Shown: positions 1 to 5,151, counted from the first letter of the stretch. The stretch: DNA of 5,222 nt from Methanobacteriota archaeon (GCA_003170935.1 PMYA01000145.1:1-5222), one strand, 5' to 3'. Notes: generated by a model from the letters alone, not told the origin. Made by a program: numbers and translations.

Positions 1-548
1 TAAATATATTTAGCGTGCGTTCCTGTTGCGAGACAAACCCCGCCGCAATTCGACTCTAAAAACAAAGAAACAGGCACCGAATGCCCTGCATGCGGTCCCA
101 GGTCAATGGCGAAACGTATGGAGATTTAAACAGCGATTCTAGCGGTATTTTGGGCCGTTATTTCTGGAAAATGGGGCCATTTCGCGTCTCTTTTTTCTAA
201 AACGGTTAAAACAGAGAGTTAGACGTGCTTTTTGCGCTCTTCAGTTTAAAATAAACACTACTCGATACTGTAAACTAACTCCAAAATGAGGCTCATATTC
301 TCAACCCAGGCCGTGAATGCGATACAAATCCCAACATTGATTTACTATCGCGTCATAAGGAATAACGATAAAGAATTCACGTCGAAAAAAGCGATAAAGA
401 GACGAAAGCAGGCCGCGTGTAGAGTGGTATCAATGTGGTCTGCCTTCGCGCATACTAGATGCAGTAAAACTGTTCAGACTATTTGTATAATAGTTTTGGC
501 TTTTTTCTGTGTCTTTCCTCTGAGTCGCCGCTTCGAACGTGAAGGATA
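1..548. other. Gene-poor A/T-rich stretch upstream of the HTH gene
   Basis: I see no convincing gene here. A frame running from the window edge to a stop at 127-129 carries one CPACG (zinc-ribbon-like) motif near its end, but the codons are unremarkable and there is only one such pair. An 87-codon frame on the plus strand (286-549) has a TTTAAAATAAA tract at 245-255 but no ribosome site and codon use that looks random. Its TAG shares a base with the GTG of the next gene, which is the only reason to keep it in mind. T-runs occur at about 190-196 and 501-506. The stretch is clearly A/T-richer than the coding parts of the window, as expected for intergenic or decayed mobile DNA. Confidence 0.5.
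486..491 (+). promoter_or_regulatory. Possible TATA box for the HTH gene
   Basis: TATAAT lies in an A/T-rich tract about 60 bases before the GTG at 549. With the usual archaeal spacing of about 25 bases, transcription would start near 515 and give a leader of roughly 35 bases. The match is short and the surrounding DNA is A/T-rich, so chance is possible. Confidence 0.3.
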
Positions 549-1052
549 GTGAATAGAGTGAAAGACATAGATACGAAACACCGATTCGTTGAGCTGCGGG
601 CTCAAGGCAAATCGCTGAGGACCGTCGCCGATGAACTTGAAGTCGGACTTCAGACGGTCGTGCGTTGGGAACGTGAACTCAAGGAACAGATCGAGAACCT
701 GAAGGCGATGGAGCTCGATGCGCTCCTGGAGCAGCACCGACTGACCGTACAGGCGCAAATCGAACGCTACGGGCTCGAGCTTGCGCGAGTGACCGAGGAG
801 CTGCAAACGCGCGACCTCGCCAGCGTGCCGACTCCCAAACTTTTTGACATTATGATCAAACTGCACGCCCGCGTTGAAGGGACGTGTCCGACGCTCACTG
901 TGCGTGACGATGATGAGATCGCGGACCAAGAGGCGCTGCGCGGGCTGGATGTCACGAAAGACCAAAAGAAGGCGGAATATTGGTATGCCAAAGCCAGGGA
1001 AGCGCTGGAGTCTAAACAGTTTTTAGAAAGCCCTGCGACTGAAATTAATTGA
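549..1052 (+). CDS. Helix-turn-helix protein, terminase-small-subunit-like or transposase-like
   Basis: A 167-residue soluble protein. Residues 10-45 form a helix-turn-helix: the core SLRTVADELEVGLQTVVRW (22-40) has the usual small residue in the first helix, a turn at VG, and a recognition helix ending in W40. A long, strongly charged helical segment follows (41-90, LKEQIENLKAMELDALLEQ and on), probably a coiled coil for oligomerisation. Next comes a short conserved-looking RDLASVPTPKLFDIMIKL (88-105). The last 50 residues are acidic and lysine-rich and look flexible. This order, an HTH plus oligomerising helices, is that of phage terminase small subunits and of HTH proteins found with mobile elements; the role here is inferred. 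G/C-ending codons are frequent, unlike the flanking DNA, so the gene is real. The GTG at 549 has GAAGG only three bases upstream. The in-frame GTG at 558 would sit about 11 bases from GAAGGA and is a fair alternative. No intact partner gene follows. Confidence 0.8.
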   Translation: MNRVKDIDTKHRFVELRAQGKSLRTVADELEVGLQTVVRWERELKEQIENLKAMELDALLEQHRLTVQAQIERYGLELARVTEELQTRDLASVPTPKLFDIMIKLHARVEGTCPTLTVRDDDEIADQEALRGLDVTKDQKKAEYWYAKAREALESKQFLESPATEIN

Positions 1053-1053
1053 T

Positions 1054-1096
1054 GGGGAGTGTTATGGCCAATCTAGTATCTCGTAGCCTAACGTAA
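1054..1096 (+). pseudogene. Start of a lost gene: ribosome site, ATG and ten codons
   Basis: GGGGAG at 1054-1059 is followed four bases later by ATG (1064), placed just after the stop of the HTH gene (1050-1052). This is the normal layout for a second gene in an operon. The frame reads MANLVSRSLT and then stops (TAA 1094-1096). If the HTH gene is a terminase small subunit, a large subunit would be expected here. The rest is missing, so I read this as a truncated gene start. Chance cannot be excluded for so short a frame. Confidence 0.3.
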
Positions 1097-1110
1097 TTCC
1101 TAGCTCGTAG

Positions 1111-1137
1111 TTTCTTTTTACGATTTTAAGAAAAGAA
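1111..1137 (+). terminator. Possible T-rich terminator after the HTH gene
   Basis: Two T-runs (TTTCTTTTT at 1111-1119 and TTTT at 1123-1126) lie about 60 bases past the HTH stop. Archaeal RNA polymerase terminates at such T-tracts. TTCTTTT (1112-1118) can also pair with AAAAGAA (1131-1137) across a 12-base loop, but the stem is all A/T apart from one pair. The TTTTAAG within it could instead act as a weak TATA box for the frame at 1178. Confidence 0.3.
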
Positions 1138-1177
1138 GCGTCCGTTTCAGACCTATCACTAAATATGGGGAGCTAAA

Positions 1178-1291
1178 ATGAATGACGGTGCTACTCGCTC
1201 AATTGGAGTATCTCCAGACTTTACTGTAAGGAAGGCTAAAAATGCCGGTGCACTTTCGCTGGGAAGAATTCGACTGGCTAAAGACTCTTAG
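1178..1291 (+). CDS. Possible 37-residue small protein
   Basis: ATG at 1178 has GGGGAG (1167-1172) five bases upstream, a good archaeal ribosome site, and the frame runs 37 codons to TAG at 1289. A TTTTAAG at 1123-1129 is suitably placed as a TATA element for a leader of about 25 bases. The product would be small, basic and soluble (MNDGATRSIGVSPDFTVRKA at the start). I do not recognise it. A second start with GGAAGG (ATG 1242) lies inside it in another frame and gives a more protein-like but shorter peptide, so only one of the two can be what selection sees. Confidence 0.25.
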   Translation: MNDGATRSIGVSPDFTVRKAKNAGALSLGRIRLAKDS

Positions 1292-1336
1292 CCCTTAATA
1301 GAGACAAGATCGCGGAATAATAAAGCGGGTAATAAG

Positions 1337-1450
1337 ATGGATCTAAGAGTGAGGGGCAACAACGACGGAACGCTGTATCTAGCGGATTGGCCGGAACCTC
1401 CCGTAGCGATAACTGTGCTTGAGATAGCGAAGGGCCTTCGCTACTTGTAG
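1337..1450 (+). pseudogene. Short frame of 37 codons, possible gene fragment
   Basis: The frame from ATG 1337 to TAG 1448 reads DGTLYLADWPEPPVAITVLE in its middle, which looks like real protein text (two prolines after a tryptophan, then a regular helix). There is no good ribosome site before the ATG (GCGGGTAATAAG). The same frame is open back to 1292, just after the stop of the 1178 frame. Together with the MPVHFRWEEFDWL frame beginning at 1242, it may be the frameshifted remains of one gene. I recognise no family. Confidence 0.25.
1425..1443. repeat. Near-perfect 19-base palindrome
   Basis: TAGCGAAGG and CCTTCGCTA flank a single central G, so the two arms are perfect reverse complements. 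As RNA it would form at least a 7-bp stem with a five-base loop. A short T-run follows at 1463-1467, so it could be a terminator or a protein-binding site. It lies within the end of the 1337 frame, close to its stop. Confidence 0.45.
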
Positions 1451-1612
1451 CAGAAATGTTCCTTTTTCCGCGCGAACGTCTAATATACCACAAAGGTCGC
1501 TTTTTTCGCACCGCGTATACAGTAGTAGCTGAAGTTACGGTCGTATTTAGGGTACGGCGCACACTTAACGCGACACGGGAGCCGTATTTTGCCAGTCTCG
1601 CGAATTAGCAAG

Positions 1613-1621
1613 ATATATAAA
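1613..1621 (+). promoter_or_regulatory. Strong TATA box of the DUF6159-like gene
   Basis: ATATATAAA at 1613-1621 is preceded by the purine-rich AGCAAG, a reasonable BRE. Its centre is about 27 bases before the ATG at 1645. With normal archaeal spacing the transcript would start at or within a few bases of the ATG, so the mRNA is probably leaderless or nearly so. The GATGAGG at 1636-1642 is only two bases from the ATG and would not serve as a normal ribosome site. Confidence 0.65.
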
Positions 1622-1644
1622 CGCATGACACGCTCGATGAGGCA

Positions 1645-2502
1645 ATGGGGAGACTTTCGCAAAGCGTCAACCTTGTAAAAGCTGCCTTTTCCGTCCTCAG
1701 AAAGGACAAACAATTGGTGTTCTTTCCGCTGATCTCAGGCTTCGCATTCATTCTCATTCTCATTGCGTTTATCGTGCCCTGGGTCTCCTTAGGGATACTC
1801 GGTGCAAATGGAATATCGAATCCCTATGCGTTCTATCCGACGCTCTTCCTCTTCTATCTCATCAGCTACGCTGTCGCGATCTTCTTCAACACCGGATTGA
1901 TCACCTGCGCCCACATCAGGCTCACAGGAGGCGACCCCTCCATCCGTGATGGTTGGGGGAACGCCGTGCGACACATACGACCGATCATCGTTTGGGCGCT
2001 CATTTCTGCAACGGTTGGTCTTGTCCTCCAAATAATCGCCGACCGGGCCGGTGTGGCCGGAGAGGTCATCCGGGGCATCGTCGGCGGTCTGTGGAGCCTT
2101 GTCACCTTCTTTGTCATCCCTGTTCTTGTGTTTGAAGAGAAAGGCGTAGCAGATGCTGTCAAGGAGTCGTGGGGTTTGTTCAAGCGAACGTGGGGTGAGA
2201 ACGTCATCGGACAGATCTCGCTTGCGTTGCCCTTCGTCGCGATCGGCGCGTTGGTTATTGTCGCGGCGGTCGGAGTGGCATTCGTCGGTAACCCCAGTCT
2301 CACAGTGGCTGCCCTCGTTGGAGCGATTATCCTCATTGCAGTGCTTGGTATCGTGTACACTGCACTGCACGGCATCTTCGTGGCAACGCTCTATGTCTAC
2401 GCGCAGTCCGGACAGGTGCCGTCGGGCTTTCAGCGGGGACTGGTTGAGGGTGCGTTTGCTCCCAAGAAACCAAAGAAAGGCGTCGTAGGCGGTCAGATTT
2501 AA
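1645..2502 (+). CDS. DUF6159-like multi-pass membrane protein
   Basis: A 285-residue integral membrane protein. Hydrophobic segments lie at about 25-48, 62-88, 111-132, 143-163, 187-213 and 219-246, suggesting six helices. The N-terminal amphipathic stretch (1-24, LVKAAFSVLRKDKQL) leads into FFPLISG (26-32). A loop near 90-110 carries HIRLTGGDPSIRDGW, and a later one VFEEKGVADAVKESWGLFKRTWGEN (162-186). The C-terminus is lysine-rich (274-279). A leading helix with a 'VLRKDKQL..FPLISG' pattern, a 'G.....DGW..A' loop and a 'VxEExGVxDAxKESWxLFKRTWGE' loop is what I know from DUF6159, a membrane family common in archaea and bacteria; this is from memory, not a search. The molecular function of that family is unknown. 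No other in-frame ATG lies nearby, and the TATA box fits this start. G/C content is moderate. The stop is followed by AAGGG and a 22-codon frame (ATG 2510) that is probably not a gene. The next real gene has its own promoter, so this one is likely monocistronic. Confidence 0.88.
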   Translation: MGRLSQSVNLVKAAFSVLRKDKQLVFFPLISGFAFILILIAFIVPWVSLGILGANGISNPYAFYPTLFLFYLISYAVAIFFNTGLITCAHIRLTGGDPSIRDGWGNAVRHIRPIIVWALISATVGLVLQIIADRAGVAGEVIRGIVGGLWSLVTFFVIPVLVFEEKGVADAVKESWGLFKRTWGENVIGQISLALPFVAIGALVIVAAVGVAFVGNPSLTVAALVGAIILIAVLGIVYTALHGIFVATLYVYAQSGQVPSGFQRGLVEGAFAPKKPKKGVVGGQI

Positions 2503-2772
2503 GGGCCGAATGATGGTGAAAAAGGCGCTCTTGAGGGCGATCGGCCGTCGCTGCGATGCGCTGATAGACTGGTTTTGAAACCGCTGTACCCAGCACGGGG
2601 GGTTATTCGCAGTGCGTTTCATTCAACAGCGTAAACAGCCTTTTCATCCCTTCAGATAGCCTCGAGAAGAAACACAAGCGGGTCTATTGCTTCTTTGACG
2701 GTCATCTTATTTTTGATAATATATGCGTAGAACGATCGACGTATGTCTGTCCTATACGAACCGACTGATCTG

Positions 2773-2788
2773 AGCTGAGTGCTCAGCT
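2773..2788. repeat. Perfect inverted repeat, possible operator
   Basis: AGCTGAG and CTCAGCT face each other across TG. The arms are seven bases and perfect. The site lies about 65 bases upstream of the TATA box at 2851, where an activator or regulator of the DUF998-like gene could bind. As RNA the two-base centre would force a shorter stem with a slightly larger loop, so a DNA-binding site is at least as likely as a terminator. Confidence 0.35.
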
Positions 2789-2801
2789 AAGAATCAAGCC
2801 A

Positions 2802-2816
2802 CTCCTTCGAGAGGAG
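2802..2816. repeat. Small inverted repeat, possible hairpin
   Basis: CTCCT (2802-2806) and AGGAG (2812-2816) flank a five-base loop. It is followed by CC, TT and seven Gs. The stem is short, and I note it mainly because it sits beside the longer inverted repeat in the same promoter region. Confidence 0.2.
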
Positions 2817-2850
2817 CCTTGGGGGGGCCCGCCGCACGCCGCAGGACATG

Positions 2851-2858
2851 TATAAATA
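2851..2858 (+). promoter_or_regulatory. TATA box of the DUF998-like gene
   Basis: TATAAATA stands out in otherwise G/C-rich DNA, preceded by GGACATG. A transcript starting about 25 bases downstream (near 2880) would have a leader of about 25 bases that includes the GGAGGT site. Confidence 0.65.
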
Positions 2859-2891
2859 GAGACAGAGAGAAATGATCCGCGATCAACGCAC

Positions 2892-2897
2892 GGAGGT
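2892..2897 (+). promoter_or_regulatory. Ribosome binding site GGAGGT
   Basis: GGAGGT is an essentially full Shine-Dalgarno match and ends eight bases before the ATG at 2906. It fixes that start. It is the strongest ribosome site in the window and contrasts with the apparently leaderless genes at 1645 and 4334. Confidence 0.8.
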
Positions 2898-2905
2898 CAC
2901 TTGAA

Positions 2906-3460
2906 ATGGTCGCAGCCAACCAGTTACTCATCGGCTCACTCTTCTTCGTCGGCGCGGCGCAGTTCGTCCTCGCGATGATCATCGCTGAGGCGCGCTACCC
3001 CGGCTACAGCATCGCGAACAACGCCATCAGCGACCTGGGCGTCGGACGCACCGCGCGCCTCTTCAACGCCTCGGTCATGGTCTTCGGCGCCGCGATCGTC
3101 GGCGGCGCGCTCATCGGGACGGGCCTTTTTGGCCCCGTGCCAACGCTTTTCATCGTCCTTGCGGGCGCAGGGGCGGTCGGCGTGGGGATATTCCCCGAGA
3201 CGACCGGAAGGCGCCACCTCCGCTGCGCGCTCGTCGCGTTCCTCTTCGGGGGTCTGTCCGCGATCGCCGCCTTTTCGCACGAAGGCGTCCCCCTCGCGTA
3301 CTACTCGATGGGGCTCGGGATCGTCTCGCTCACCGCACTGGTGCTGCTCGCCCGGAAGCACATGCACGGCATCGGCTTCGGCGGGATGGAGCGACTGGTC
3401 GCCTACCCGATCATCCTGTGGGCGCTCGGGCTGGGCGGGTTTCTGCTCTGCGCTACCTAA
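2906..3460 (+). CDS. DUF998-like multi-pass membrane protein
   Basis: A 184-residue membrane protein with about six hydrophobic segments (near 5-27, 52-72, 79-97, 106-124, 130-149 and 163-182). The first loop carries YPGYSIANNAISDLG (31-45). The later motifs GIFPETTG (94-101) and the last-helix entry MERLVAYPIILW (161-172) also match my recollection of the DUF998 family. Those proteins are small six-helix membrane proteins of bacteria and archaea with no agreed function. Length and helix count are as expected for a complete member. The start is fixed by GGAGGT and the TATA box. Third codon positions are almost always G or C, far more than in any other gene here, which suggests long residence in a GC-rich chromosome. 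The reading frame stays open past the TAA (3458-3460) into an integrase remnant in the same frame, probably by chance. Confidence 0.88.
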   Translation: MVAANQLLIGSLFFVGAAQFVLAMIIAEARYPGYSIANNAISDLGVGRTARLFNASVMVFGAAIVGGALIGTGLFGPVPTLFIVLAGAGAVGVGIFPETTGRRHLRCALVAFLFGGLSAIAAFSHEGVPLAYYSMGLGIVSLTALVLLARKHMHGIGFGGMERLVAYPIILWALGLGGFLLCAT

Positions 3461-3517
3461 GATCCCCCTCTGCAGAACCGCGTTACTGCACCATCACGCC
3501 CTGACTCCGCCTCGCAC

Positions 3518-3736
3518 GTCCATGCACATACCTTCCGACACTCATACGCGATCCACTGCGTGCGAAACGGGTGTGATATCATGCGGCTGCAGCAAGTGCT
3601 CGGACATTCGAGTTTGAATGTGACGGCGGTATATCTTCAGTTTAATGATCGAGATGTCAAAGAGCTATATGACAAGACGCCGTTCTTGCTCATTGTGAAA
3701 CGGAACACCATACGAGGTCTGAAACACCTCAGATGA
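3518..3736 (+). pseudogene. C-terminal catalytic fragment of an archaeal tyrosine integrase (XerA/phage type)
   Basis: The frame ending at TGA 3734-3736 reads VHAHTFRHSYAIH at its left end, then IMRLQQVLGHSSLN and VTAVYLQFNDRDVKELYDK. These are the last blocks of a tyrosine recombinase: H-x-x-R (His 3527-3529, Arg 3536-3538), the LGH box (3599-3607, second His 3605-3607) and the tyrosine nucleophile in AVYLQF (Tyr 3632-3634). The terminal DRDVKELYDKTPF is typical of archaeal integrases, which often end soon after such a sequence. The SAM-like N-terminal domain, the first catalytic Arg and the beta-hairpin Lys are absent. Upstream in the same frame is only unrelated sequence back to the DUF998-like stop. 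There is no ribosome site, and the first in-frame ATG (3581) lies inside the fold, so this is a non-functional remnant. It has kept its frame and catalytic residues, so it may be recent. A mobile element probably recombined or was deleted here. Confidence 0.85.
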
Positions 3737-3977
3737 CGCCTTAATGTCGCTGGCCGTTTAGTCATTACTTGTTTTGGAGGGCCCTGGCATACGTTATGGG
3801 CGGCTAAATCGACCACATCACATTTCAACCTATCTGCAGTACCATATATGTTAATACATGTTAAAGCGCGTAGTGTGGCCCTTTTCAACTACTCAAAGGT
3901 GCTGTGTACCCCAATGCAGACATTTCTCAACGATCGTTTGTCTTGTTGTATGATGACTGCGGCAATGTGCGGCGCAT

Positions 3978-4334
3978 TCAACGGCGCTTGTTAAGTCCAT
4001 CACTTTGTTTAATTTTCTCTTTTTCGTCTTCGCTGATACATAGTTTAAAACCCTCACCCCCGTCATTCTCCATGTAATACCGACCGGTTGCTGCATCAAC
4101 TGGGTTAATGTCTCCATCTATTGTGTGCATGAAGTACTTCATATCCCACGTGTTGTAATAGAGACGACTTGCCGGGATGGGGGATTTTTGTTCTGTAAGA
4201 TAGAAAGCGCCAGGACCACGATAACCAATTAGTCGTGTGTCCTGATCTTCCGTGTCATATGTAATTCCGTTAATCTCTTGCTTGCCCCAAGGCCATTTTT
4301 CGCGATCTTCTCGACAGTCTTTTTCCTTGCCCAT
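3978..4334 (-). CDS. Small soluble accessory protein, function unknown
   Basis: A 118-residue soluble protein with no membrane segment or signal peptide. The first 20 residues are highly charged. The body is rich in aromatic and Gly/Asp turns: INGITYDTEDQDTRLIG (21-37), AFYLTEQKS (43-51), RLYYNTWDMKYFMHTIDGD (57-75), then KLCISEDEKEKIKQ (97-110). The order 'G-x-x-YDTE, then LY-x-T-x-x-x-x-YF, then a final SEDE-K helix' resembles small uncharacterised proteins I know from phages and mobile elements (YDTE-type, ending in a LSEEEA-like helix). This is a resemblance only, and no function follows. A stop lies nine codons upstream in frame, so ATG 4334 is the natural start. There is no usable ribosome site, but a TATA-like ATTATAT sits about 30 bases upstream, so a leaderless or short-leader mRNA is likely. 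It is transcribed away from the membrane-protein gene at 4510. Confidence 0.68.
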   Translation of the reverse strand: MGKEKDCREDREKWPWGKQEINGITYDTEDQDTRLIGYRGPGAFYLTEQKSPIPASRLYYNTWDMKYFMHTIDGDINPVDAATGRYYMENDGGEGFKLCISEDEKEKIKQSDGLNKRR

Positions 4335-4360
4335 GTTCGTTGAATACGTGCCACCTCAGC

Positions 4361-4367
4361 ATATAAT
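4361..4367 (-). promoter_or_regulatory. TATA-like element for the minus-strand gene
   Basis: On the minus strand this reads ATTATAT, centred about 30 bases before the ATG at 4334. Normal archaeal spacing puts the transcript start within roughly 0-6 bases of the ATG. This explains the lack of a ribosome site. Confidence 0.45.
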
Positions 4368-4418
4368 GATCTCGTAGAGGCGTGTTTTCACGCCGTAACT
4401 CCGTGAAGGTTAAACTCG

Positions 4419-4426
4419 TTAAAATA
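4419..4426 (+). promoter_or_regulatory. TATA-like element for the rightward membrane-protein operon
   Basis: TTAAAATA in the divergent intergenic region would place a transcript start near 4448. That gives a leader of about 60 bases to ATG 4510, or about 11 bases to ATG 4459. A second weak candidate is CATTTATG near 4454-4461. The evidence does not separate the two. Confidence 0.3.
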
Positions 4427-4490
4427 GATAGACTCCCCCGCTCTGATGTGCTGCATTTATGCCATTTGAGAGCTCTTTTTTGTTGCTTCA

Positions 4491-4497
4491 AAAGGAG
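4491..4497 (+). promoter_or_regulatory. Ribosome binding site AAAGGAG that points to ATG 4510
   Basis: AAAGGAG ends 12 bases before the ATG at 4510. The spacing is rather long but acceptable. The longer reading frame from ATG 4459 has no ribosome site and would translate through this element, so I prefer 4510 as the start. Confidence 0.5.
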
Positions 4498-4509
4498 AGT
4501 AGCGACGCT

Positions 4510-5151
4510 ATGTGCAGGACAGTGGGCATGTTGGTGGCGCGTATCAAGAAGAAATTATGGAAAGAGGAAGAACCGCAGCAGGAGACCACAGAAGAAGACG
4601 AAAAACACCGCATAGAGAAAATCGAGCGTTCCTATAAACCTGGACCGCATGAGGATCCCAAGAAACGCGAGCAGGATTTTGAACGTCTGTCTGAAGAGCT
4701 TCAGCGGCAATTTGAATTGCGGTGGCAGGCTGATGTAGTAGTTGATACTAAAACTGGAATCATTCTGGGATTCATTATGCTAATACTCGTGCAAATCGCC
4801 CTAAGCGTTGGTCTCATCGGTGCGATAACCTCACGCTCAGTAAACTTCATCACTGTAATATTCTCGGTAGGATATGCGCTTATTTTTTGCTCGTTTGTCG
4901 TTGGCATGATGAGTTTTTGGATTGGTGAATACTATGTTGGAGCTAGTGCTCATGGCACTATGTTTCCGAAGTGGTGGCGCAAGGAGAAGCAATTCTATTC
5001 GATGGACATATTTACAAACATTGCAGCGTCATACGAGCACAACAAGGACGTTTCGGACAAGAAAGTCGGATATTTAAGATGGATGCTGATCTTCTTTTTA
5101 ATAGGCTTCATTTTAATATTGATATCGACCATCTTGTTCGAGGTGACATAA
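4510..5151 (+). CDS. Three-helix membrane protein with a charged cytoplasmic N-terminus, unknown function
   Basis: 213 residues from ATG 4510 (230 from the alternative ATG 4459). Residues 10-75 are highly charged and helical (KEEEPQQETTEEDEKHRIEK, then FERLSEELQRQFELRWQ), a likely cytoplasmic coiled coil. The segment ADVVVDTKTGIILGF (74-88) enters the first membrane helix (82-106). The second helix is at about 112-139. A loop with FPKWWRKEKQFYSMDIF (152-168) and NIAASYEHNKDVSDKKVGYL (170-189) leads to the third helix (190-210), which ends just before the C-terminus. A charged helix, a 'D-x-K-x-x-I-L' entry into paired helices, then 'Y-x-x-N....K' before a last helix recalls the SLATT and Pycsar-type (DUF5706-like) membrane effectors. 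This is only a topological resemblance and I do not claim membership. Codons are A/T-richer than in the DUF998-like gene, suggesting transferred DNA. The next gene starts one base after its stop, so the two are probably co-translated partners. Confidence 0.75.
   Translation: MCRTVGMLVARIKKKLWKEEEPQQETTEEDEKHRIEKIERSYKPGPHEDPKKREQDFERLSEELQRQFELRWQADVVVDTKTGIILGFIMLILVQIALSVGLIGAITSRSVNFITVIFSVGYALIFCSFVVGMMSFWIGEYYVGASAHGTMFPKWWRKEKQFYSMDIFTNIAASYEHNKDVSDKKVGYLRWMLIFFLIGFILILISTILFEVT

Larger units (their letters stand above)
1053..1644. other. Region without a full-size gene: short frames, possibly decayed genes
   Basis: About 590 bases separate the HTH gene from the DUF6159-like gene, and no long frame is believable. 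In order I see: GGGGAG (1054-1059) with an ATG at 1064 whose frame ends after ten codons; a T-rich tract (1111-1126); GGGGAG (1167-1172) with a 37-codon frame from 1178; GGAAGG (1230-1235) with an 18-codon frame from 1242 beginning MPVHFRWEEFDWL; a 37-codon frame 1337-1450 containing DGTLYLADWPEPP; a palindrome at 1425-1443; a 50-codon frame 1456-1608; and finally the TATA box of the next gene. The frames shift relative to one another. Several translate to protein-like text, which fits decay of one or more genes better than a set of true micro-proteins. Confidence 0.5.
2503..2905. other. Intergenic region between the two membrane genes
   Basis: About 400 bases contain no convincing gene. A 22-codon frame (ATG 2510, stop 2576-2578) follows the DUF6159-like stop with AAGGG four bases ahead of it. 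On the minus strand a 17-codon frame (2705 to 2652) reads MTVKEAIDPLVFLLEAI. Both are too short to support. T-rich tracts at 2634-2645 and 2707-2714 could terminate the upstream transcript. The right part holds two inverted repeats (2773-2788, 2802-2816), a run of seven Gs (2821-2827), and the promoter and ribosome site of the DUF998-like gene. Confidence 0.5.

Noticed and set aside
1..129. Left-edge frame ending in a CPACG zinc-ribbon-like motif
   Set aside because: It starts with a stop at the window edge, has only one Cys pair, and the rest of the translation is not protein-like.
286..549. 87-codon plus-strand frame overlapping the GTG of the HTH gene by one base
   Set aside because: No ribosome site, codon use looks random, and no recognisable domain. 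A TTTAAAATAAA tract 30-40 bases upstream and the stop/start overlap are not enough.
1278..1562. 94-codon minus-strand frame
   Set aside because: Low-complexity Ser/Arg-rich text with no start signals; it looks like a chance open frame.
2510..2578. 22-codon frame right after the DUF6159-like stop
   Set aside because: It has an AAGGG nearby but is very short and lacks any recognisable content.
1789..2622. 277-codon minus-strand frame antisense to the DUF6159-like gene
   Set aside because: Arg/Asp-rich antisense shadow of a well-supported membrane gene.
2560..2630. Possible tRNA-like segment around GGTTTTGAAACC
   Set aside because: It does not fold into a cloverleaf: no acceptor pairing and no proper T-arm consensus.
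2652..2705. 17-codon minus-strand frame MTVKEAIDPLVFLLEAI
   Set aside because: Protein-like text but too short; no ribosome site and no continuation.
2936..3617. Antisense and off-frame long frames over the DUF998-like gene
   Set aside because: They exist because the GC-rich gene has few stops in any frame. The membrane-protein frame has the promoter, ribosome site and family motifs.
3637..3888. 83-codon minus-strand frame next to the integrase end
   Set aside because: It overlaps the recognisable integrase end, has no ribosome site and shows no domain.
3848..3994. 48-codon plus-strand frame with several cysteines near its end
   Set aside because: No ribosome site, overlaps the end of the better-supported minus-strand gene, and cysteine spacing fits no known motif.
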